Shown here: positions 57,291 through 64,000 of the stretch, in pieces | Position numbering within the stretch: the stretch's first letter is position 1 | Layout of the letters: every line of letters begins with the position of its first letter | From: Dendrolimus kikuchii | Taxonomy: Eukaryota > Arthropoda > Insecta > Lepidoptera > Lasiocampidae | Length of the DNA: 64,000 nucleotides | Direction: 5' to 3' | Assembly: GCA_019925095.2 (NCBI GenBank) | Contig: CM034403.1 | Span: 9,367,690-9,431,689, forward strand | Translations under genes and position numbers: made by a program | Notes under the pieces: model-generated | What the model was told of the DNA's origin: nothing | The model's input: only the letters and a program-made list of their open reading frames with translations | Database searches by the model: none

Positions 57291-59452
57291 ATAGCTTCAA
57301 TGTACAGACACGGCATGTTTAGAATTTTCTAATACTATTAATATTAAAAATACGTCACTTATAGAACAATGTACAAAACAATTATATTATCACGAGACCT
57401 TTTGAGAAAACTGTTTTAATTAAAAAAATGTTTATGATCTTGACAAAATTAAGGAAATATATTTTTCTACTTTTTATAAATATTGTTCTTCATTTTATGA
57501 TCTGATTTTTTTTTGTTTAAACATTTCCCTCTCTCTTGCAGCAAGTAAATTAGAATTTATATTAATAAAAATGAAACAAACCATAATACATACATACATT
57601 TTAGAACTCAATGTGATATACAACACTTCCGACACACGACTCGTGAGTCTGTTGTCTCAAGCCTAAGATGACGGTTATAACGTTTTGTCCCATATCTCTT
57701 ATTAAGACCGCCTATAATTATAATCATATTAATCTTGCCAATCTATGATTTCCTAGTATGTGCATGACAGGCTATTTGTTTTCTATTTGCTTTGTATATT
57801 AACAAGTTGATAATAGCACTGTTATTAGTATGACTTGTTTTACATGTGACATAAGAGTGTTGGAAACAAAAGCTACGAATTACTAAGTATGATAAGTCTG
57901 TCACGCTGCTTGCGTTTGCGTGAACTTCGGTTCTCTGTCCTATGAGCAGTCTTTTATTATCTGGGATGAAATATCGCAGAAGTATTAATTGACAAAATAT
58001 AATTACAATCGACGTATTATTTGAGAACATTTTATATTATCATGCACTAGTCTGGAAAATTTTCTTGGAGTAGATTCTACTATTACCTACTCTGGAAACT
58101 GCTTATGTAAGACCGTAACTAGCGAACAAACAAGTATTAAAATTAATTAATTGACTGTCATGTTTATATATTAAATTAAAGTTTAGTAACTGGGACGTAT
58201 GTATTTCTTTCACTTTCGTGTATTTCGGATCCATATACTATCACATTGAAGATATGAACAAAAAAAACAAGAGATTAAAAAAAAATAAACAATTATGAAA
58301 TTATAATAAATTTATTCATAAGATAATAAATACTAAGGAGTATTAAAAAAAAACCAAAAAGGTTCATCTAGGCTAGACTCTGCTCTCAGGCAGTCTGATA
58401 TACCGTACTCTAGGCAATTTGCTCTAGGCAGAGAAGGCAGCGTTCCGGTCAGGTTAGTAGCCTTCCCAGAAATCTTCTTTAGTCTTCTAACAAAGCTTAT
58501 TAAAAATTCCCAAGGGTAGTTCACGAATTGGTAAAATAAATTGCATAGTTATTTCTGCTGTATTTCGATATGCAAGACTGAGTAAATAAAACAATACCGA
58601 GTTAGGTTTGTATTAAAATATTAAGACGGGCGCAGAAGTGCGACAATACGATTTTGAATAAAAATACCTAGTAGCTTGAGAAACATTTTAGATTAGGTAC
58701 AAAGTCCATATATAAATATAAGTAACTATTATAAAAACTAAGATGAATTTTAAAAATTTCTGCATCTTTACTCTTTATTTGTCATCCTCCTTACGAAATA
58801 TATAAGCAAGAAATTTTATAATAATTGGTTCATTCAGCTACTTTCGCATATATCTCTTTTTTCTGCGATAAAACGCATTCTATACTAAACCCTGTTATCG
58901 AAAGTGTATGTTTTCTGAATGTCATATAAATCGAATCACCTCCAAGGCCATAAATAGGGATAAACATCCAAACAAAATTACTTACACCTTAATAAGTATA
59001 TATGTATTGATTTTGTGGAATATAGTCTCGCTCCAGTTAATTTATCTAGTTTTGTTTTATTATTCACAACAGCGGTGTGGACATGACATCCTACATCTTT
59101 CATCAATCCATCTTTCAGGCAATAAATAAAATATTTCATCATAGTATTTTGCAAACAGTATTTACATATCGGTTAACGAGCTAACTTCTCCAGTTAGTAC
59201 ACTCAATAAATAACAAATTAGTTCACGTCAAAGCCCGAACTGCGTGTCAACAAAGACTTATGGATCCTGTGTTAAACGCCTGATTGCGGGTTGTCCATCT
59301 ATCTACAAATCAGTTTGTTTTATACATAGGTATTAATATCTTTTATTTGTAAAATTCACAGATACAAGTATAGATGATAGTTGTTCTAAACTCCTACTTT
59401 GAAGTAAATTCATTATAGACATAATGCAAAAATTTTAATATTTCAATTTCAG

Positions 59453-59567
59453 AACGCCAGAGCTCCAGTGAAAAGTTTAGTTCTCAGCCTGTCACCGAGG
59501 ACGAAGAACGAGAAGACACGGAACCCCGCTGCTCTATTTGCGACGCTCCTTTTCCTAATATCGAAGC
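59453..59567 (+). CDS. ham: hamlet / PRDM3-16-like gene, exon leading into the zinc fingers
   Basis: A 115-bp exon with acceptor CAATTTCAG ending at 59452 and donor GC|GTAAGT at 59567/59568. Two bases complete the codon split at 41943. The peptide is a Ser/Glu-rich linker that opens ERQSSSEKF and ends in CSICDAPFPNIEA, the C-x2-C half of a C2H2 zinc finger. In MECOM/PRDM16 proteins an E-R-Q linker and the first zinc finger directly follow the PR domain. This is the main reason for choosing that class over other PRDMs. The histidine half of the finger and the later finger arrays should lie beyond 64000. The exon was found only by matching phase, splice sites and domain order. Confidence 0.8.
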
Positions 59568-59594
59568 GTAAGTATTTATCTATTTAGTATTTAT

Positions 59595-59880
59595 TTAATA
59601 CGTGAGTTCAGCAGACCCATCTGATGGAAAGTGGTTACCATCGTTTAAAGACATTTGTAACATCAAAGGTCTACCAATGTGCTGCCACTCTCTAAAGGGA
59701 GACTGGAATCCGGCCACTAAGCCGGAATACAACTTAAGGTTATTATGGCGGCATATTTTAAACCAGGAGTGGTAACCCTGCAGAAGGGTAAGAACCTTGA
59801 TACCTGGTTGTGAGTTGTCATATAGGATCTTAAGACAGGCCGCTCAGCTGCAGAAAATTGTATTCTTTCTTCCATCTTTG
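59595..59880 (-). mobile_element. SINE-like family copy 11
   Basis: CGTGAGTTCAGCAGACCCAT to GCAGAAAATTGTATTCTTTC, starting only 28 bp after the 59567 splice donor. It is diverged but full length. Confidence 0.8.
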
Positions 59881-61120
59881 CTCGGAACAATAATGCAAGT
59901 ATGAGAAGAGGTAGCCTAAGATTTCTTATCTTGTTAAAAGAGCTATCACCTAAAGATTTATTTCAAAGTTAGTGATGTGCCTGTTCTATAATTTATATCG
60001 ATGATTTATACGGCGCTAATATCACGTGTACGCAACATTGCTATAAATTCAATAAATTTCCAAATACCGCAAGTTTAAGTCATTTGAATTTTACTTATAA
60101 TTATATTATATAATCGAGTTTGAATGTAATAACAGTTTATCAAAGCCTATTATAATCTTTAATAGTAATCAATTCAAAGAAGAATGAACACCACCACTAT
60201 CTACTATTGAATTAGATAGTCGTATGATACGTACTCTTGCTACTAATGATTCTAAAGGAACCTACTTTAACTTTTCAAATAACTTTCCAATTCACTGTAG
60301 ATAGGCATCAGTAAAAAAACAATACAACACGACTCATCACGAATGACAAATCATGAATTTATTATCTGTGACAAGCGACAGTAGGCCGTAATGGCGCGTG
60401 TCATCATATTCTATTGGAACGGGGCGTCGTACTCGTCAATAATGCAGAGCACCGAGATTATCGACATGCACAGTTTTGACATATCCCTTTATCGTCCGTT
60501 ATCGCACCATCACTATTGTTTTAAACGTTAGCAATTTCTAGGCCATCAGGAGATCGATGTATAATTATATACGCTCCACTTTGCTTTTCATTATCAGCGT
60601 TTGAATTAAATCGAAAAGTATGTGTTTCGCTTCCTTATAATTGTATAGATTTATGATGAATAAACTTTGTAATTTATAGATATCGCATAGACTAGATAGT
60701 GTCAAGATTTCTTTATGATTTTCTAAATTTATTAATTTATATAAATGTAAATACTATTGTCACTAAAATTGTTTTGAGATTTCTCCGCTAGCATTTAAAG
60801 CCAACGTATTTAGCTTGGAATTATACAATTATAGAAGAAGAATAGTAGTAACGAAAATTATTTAATAAAAACTTAACTCTGAAAAGTTCTTAAATCTAAC
60901 GAACTACACTTTCTGTGCTAAACTTTCTGTCACATTTTGAAATTTTATTATTAAAAACATTTTGTAGACTTATCTTTTTTATATAGTATAGTATTTTTTT
61001 ATTATTAAGATAGACATGAGAATTTCATGTAGTAGCTATCAAAGCGCTTTTCAGAGTTACCTTTTTACTAAACAATTTTCATTCCTAGTGTTCTTCGTCC
61101 CGGAAATAATGTTATTAGTC

Positions 61121-61520
61121 TAAGAGACGTTGAATATCGACCTTCACTCATCTCATAACCAGATAAGACATTTTTTTGATAAAATTATATTGATTTATAA
61201 ACACGCCTGATGGCTTGCCAATCGAAAAGAGTTAATGGCTATTTTTGAAGTTTTCAAAGAATGATAATAATATTACATGAATGGTTTTTTGCAGGCAAGC
61301 CTATACGGCCATCTTAAAAACTATCAGTTGAAACTAAAATTCAGCTATCAAAAGAGTTGAAGGTTATGAAAAAAAATCATAAAATGTATTTAAAAATAGC
61401 CATGAACACTTTTCGATTGGCAAGCTATCATAGGCGTGTTTACAAATCGATTTAATTTGATAGAAAAAATATGTCTCATCTGGTTATCAGATGGTGAAGG
61501 TCAATCTTTAGCGTCTCCTT
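61121..61520. mobile_element. 400-bp foldback MITE with about 125-bp arms
   Basis: The left arm (TAAGAGACGTTGAATATCGA, CATAACCAGATAAGACAT, AACACGCCTGATGGCTTGCC, GCTATTTTTG to 61245) faces the right arm 61391-61520 (TAAAAATAGCCATGAACACT, CGATTGGCAAGCTATCATAG, CATCTGGTTATCAGATGG, GCGTCTCCTT). Arms are about 80 percent alike by eye. No frame lies inside. Confidence 0.75.
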
Positions 61521-62162
61521 ACTATGTGTATTCCTGTTGAAGTAATTCAAGTTTAACATAGTTTATAATCAGAAATATTTACAATAACTCAATTTTAGAT
61601 ACATTTTTACAATTGTACATACATATATATTATCACGCTTGTTTCCCGTGGGGGTAGGCAAAGATGATAGATCTATTCTACACTTGTGACGATCAAAAAA
61701 AATTAATGAAAGTAGTGCGAGCGAAAGATGTTTCGCTTCATCTACTTTTATTCATCTCTTCATACATGCACGTTTATTGCTATGCTTTTTAAGTGACTTT
61801 TCTTTAATACCTCTGATATTTGGTCACGACAACTAAATTTAGAATCAACCTTTGTGGACCAGTAGTATATGAGGCGTCGTATCTAATTTCTTTTTACGCT
61901 ATGGGTTTATGATTAATATTGATAATGTTGTTAATATTGTAATCCATGTTCGTAAAGTTAGCTTAAGTACATCCAACCCTAAAATTTCAAAATCAGATCG
62001 ATTCGATTTCTTTAGAATCTTTTAATTAGTCTTGCGTCATACTGACCGATTCTTATTATTGGATAAAGTTCCTATGGAGATAGCGTACAATCTTCAATAA
62101 TGATTGGCAATACATCAATTTATCTTTCGACCTAAAAATAACATTGCATAAAATAATCAACT

Positions 62163-62234
62163 GTTTCCGCCCGGGATCGAACCGGGGACCTTGTGCGTGT
62201 GAAGCACACGTGATAACCGCTACACTACGGAAAC
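62163..62234 (-). tRNA. tRNA-Val (anticodon CAC)
   Basis: A 72-nt gene. On the minus strand the acceptor arms GTTTCCG and CGGAAAC pair fully. The D-arm is GTG...CAC, the anticodon stem TGTGC/GCACA holds loop TTCACAC with anticodon CAC, and the T-arm is CCCGG/CCGGG with loop TTCGATC. Box A (TAGTGTAGCGG) and box B (GGTTCGATCCC) promoters are intact. A TTTT terminator lies about 10 bp downstream (62150-62153 on the plus strand). It is antisense within a PRDM intron and looks functional. Confidence 0.96.
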
Positions 62235-63029
62235 TTGATAACTGGTTTTGAAATTTCAGTTTATATATATGTACATACATACAGTTTTAGCTTAAATATA
62301 ATCACTATTTAAAACAGAGTTTATGGAATTACTTTAAAAAATGTACCACAAAATATCCTTCAAGTTACCAGAAAAACCTAATTATTTTTAAATTTGAATT
62401 AAAATTACAAACAACTGAATTTTGTATAATCTGAAAATTTAGTTTTAATATACATTTTCAAAATAATACGGCATAGCCGTGTGAGAGTCCCACGTTGTCT
62501 TACTGCTGTCCCTGGGCAATGAGATGCGGTGCATAAAGTATTTCAACCTCAAAAACTATGAGATGCCCGATGATTAGCGTATCTCAATCTTAAAGACTAA
62601 ATTAGAATTACATCCTACTACGATAATTTTAGAAGTTAGTAATGTTTAATTACTAGTTCTTATCTTAAACCTAGGTGCATATAAACTTGTTTATTTTATA
62701 TCAGCAATTTATAATAATTAATTGAAGAATTAAATTATTAGATATACTTTTATTATATTGCCGCAATAATAATAAACAGTTAATGTTATGCATCATTTTA
62801 CTGCGCATCTGTCAGTGGCTAGTGTGGGTGGAGCTTAATGGATTAGTTCTGAATGAAAGTTGTTCATTGGATGTTATCAATTTGAGAACATGTAGATTAT
62901 TGCTGTGATCAGGATAGCGATGTTGGGTACAGCGTGTTGAAATTGCGTTTCATTTATTTGATCGCAATTTATAGTTATTGTAATTAGAAGATAAAATTGC
63001 TAAGTCTGTACTTTACTTGCATTTATCCG

Positions 63030-63335
63030 TTCAGGAACGGTGAAAGAACACAATGTCCAGGGGCCGCGCGACCTGTCGTAAAAGGCGCCAAAACAACCCA
63101 CAGCCAGTTGGTAGGGTGTTTGCCCGTCTGGATGGGAACCACTCCTGTTCCAGAGTATACCGCTATAATAATCTTGAGTTGTGTTCCAGCATTAATGGCC
63201 AGGTTCCAGTCCCCCTTCAGGGAGCGGCAGCATATTGGTAGCACCTTTGGTGTTACTAATGCTCTTAGGCGATGCTAACCTCTTTCCATCAGGTGGGCCG
63301 TATGCCGACCGGTCTGCTGAACTCATGCAACAAAA
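63030..63335 (+). mobile_element. SINE-like family copy 12
   Basis: From CCGTTCAGGAACGGTGAAAG to CTGAACTCATGCAACAAAAA. It is full length. Frames inside it (62997-63278 and others) are incidental. Confidence 0.85.
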
Positions 63336-63419
63336 ATATACTAAAGAACTATTCTCTCTATTTTCGAAACTGGTATTTATTATATTAAAAAGTATTTGAG
63401 TTCCTTATTAATATTTTTT

Positions 63420-63728
63420 TTTTTATTGCAGGAGTTCAGCAGACAGGCAGACGGCCCACTTGATGGAAAGCGGTTACCATCCCCTATGGACTTTTGCAAC
63501 ACCAAAGGTGCTACAAATGCACTGCTGCTCTCTTAAGGGAGACTGGAACCTGGTTACTAACGCCGGAACGCAACTCAAGGTTGTTATGGCGGCATACTCT
63601 AGACCAGGGGTGGTAGCCATCCAGTCGGGCAAATACGCTACCACCTGGCTGTGGGTTGTTTTGTCGCCTCTTACGACAGGCCGCCCGGCCGCAGGAAATT
63701 ATATTCTTTCTCCGTTCCTGCACGGATA
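63420..63728 (-). mobile_element. SINE-like family copy 13 (full length, best preserved)
   Basis: Left poly-T (63412-63424), ATTGCAGGAGTTCAGCAGAC through GGAAATTATATTCTTTCTCC to GTTCCTGCACGG. It is nearly identical to copy 3. It lies tail-to-tail with copy 12 across about 85 bp. Confidence 0.88.
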
Positions 63729-63819
63729 TAACTAACTAGAAATATGTGTAAGCGAAGCTTCGTGGAGGCCTTTGGTTTTCTATCTTCTTTTTAACCATTT
63801 AATAATCATTGGGTTTATC

Positions 63820-63865
63820 ATAGGAGAAGACAGACTGTGCCAAGGCACAGTCTGTCTTCTTCTAT
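63820..63865. repeat. 46-bp near-perfect palindrome
   Basis: A 22-bp left arm (AGGAGAAGACAGACTGTGCC at its inner end) faces a 22-bp right arm (GGCACAGTCTGTCTTCTTCT) around AA, with one mismatch. It is not part of a recognised repeat. Confidence 0.85.
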
Positions 63866-63879
63866 ACTGCTCTAGATAG

Positions 63880-64000
63880 ATAAATAAGTCTTTATTGTAC
63901 ACTAAAGCATAGACCAACAGAATTAGAAAAATACAAAAGATAGTACAATGCTCGTTCTTATCGCTAAAAAGCGATCTCTTCCAGGCAACCTGTGGCAGGC
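63880..64000 (+). repeat. LINE-type tail repeat running off the window
   Basis: GATAAATAAGTCTTTATTGT to GCGATCTCTTCCAGGCAACC resembles 16390-16423 plus 17345-17420. It is probably the 3' region of a common non-LTR element, cut by the window edge. Confidence 0.45.

Larger units (their letters stand above)
41944..59452. other. Second long intron of the PRDM gene
   Basis: A 17.5-kb intron from GTAAGT to CAATTTCAG, very rich in mobile DNA (listed separately). A CpG-rich patch is at about 44772-44880. The stretches 42000-44270, 47280-48550, 50000-51780, 52450-53600, 54720-56290 and 57300-59450 hold no gene I can support. The 195-codon minus frame 52601-53188 is AT-driven and domain-free. Confidence 0.6.
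59568..64000. other. Start of the next PRDM intron
   Basis: Begins with GTAAGT at 59568 and continues beyond the window. It holds SINE copies 11-13, a 400-bp foldback and a tRNA gene on the opposite strand, all listed. The stretches 59881-61120, 61521-62149 and 62235-63029 show nothing further. No additional exon was found. Confidence 0.6.

Noticed and set aside
1..64000. CRISPR arrays, operons, bacterial regulatory sites
   Set aside because: No regularly spaced short repeats were seen, and the spliced gene and repeat content are clearly those of an animal nuclear genome.

Overview
The window looks like an AT-rich insect nuclear genome, most likely a moth or butterfly. The evidence is a single multi-exon gene with very long introns, canonical GT-AG junctions, and a dense load of lepidopteran-style repeats: tRNA-headed SINEs, a Helitron-type family, RTE-type LINE tails and foldback MITEs. 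There is nothing prokaryotic and no operon structure. I cannot name the species.

The host gene runs left to right through the whole window. Four coding exons (8833-9266, 40324-40452, 41847-41943, 59453-59567) join in frame. They encode an acidic, Ser/Pro-rich N-terminal part, a complete PR (SET-like) domain split over three exons, and the first two cysteines of a C2H2 zinc finger. The best match is the PRDM3/PRDM16 (MECOM) class, called hamlet in flies. The start codon and most zinc fingers must lie outside the window. The introns are about 31.1, 1.4 and 17.5 kb, plus a fourth that runs off the right edge.

The first long intron carries a full errantivirus-type LTR retrotransposon (about 18.9-26.5 kb), in the same orientation as the gene. 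It has open gag, pol and env frames, a tRNA-Ser primer binding site, a polypurine tract, two identical 205-bp LTR blocks, a canonical -1 frameshift heptamer in the gag/pol overlap, and a donor/acceptor pair that would give env its own upstream AUG.

The second long intron carries a 1.47-kb head-to-head pair of 5'-truncated Penelope-like elements. A GIY-YIG endonuclease frame is still readable, and a 12-bp target-site duplication flanks the pair. It also holds RTE-type LINE tails and inverted-repeat MITEs. A tRNA-Val(CAC) gene lies on the minus strand at 62.2 kb, antisense inside the last intron.

A SINE-like family of about 300 bp occurs at least 13 times, all between 30 and 64 kb, and three neighbouring pairs form inverted repeats. 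The remaining sequence is AT-rich intron or upstream DNA in which I see no further genes.
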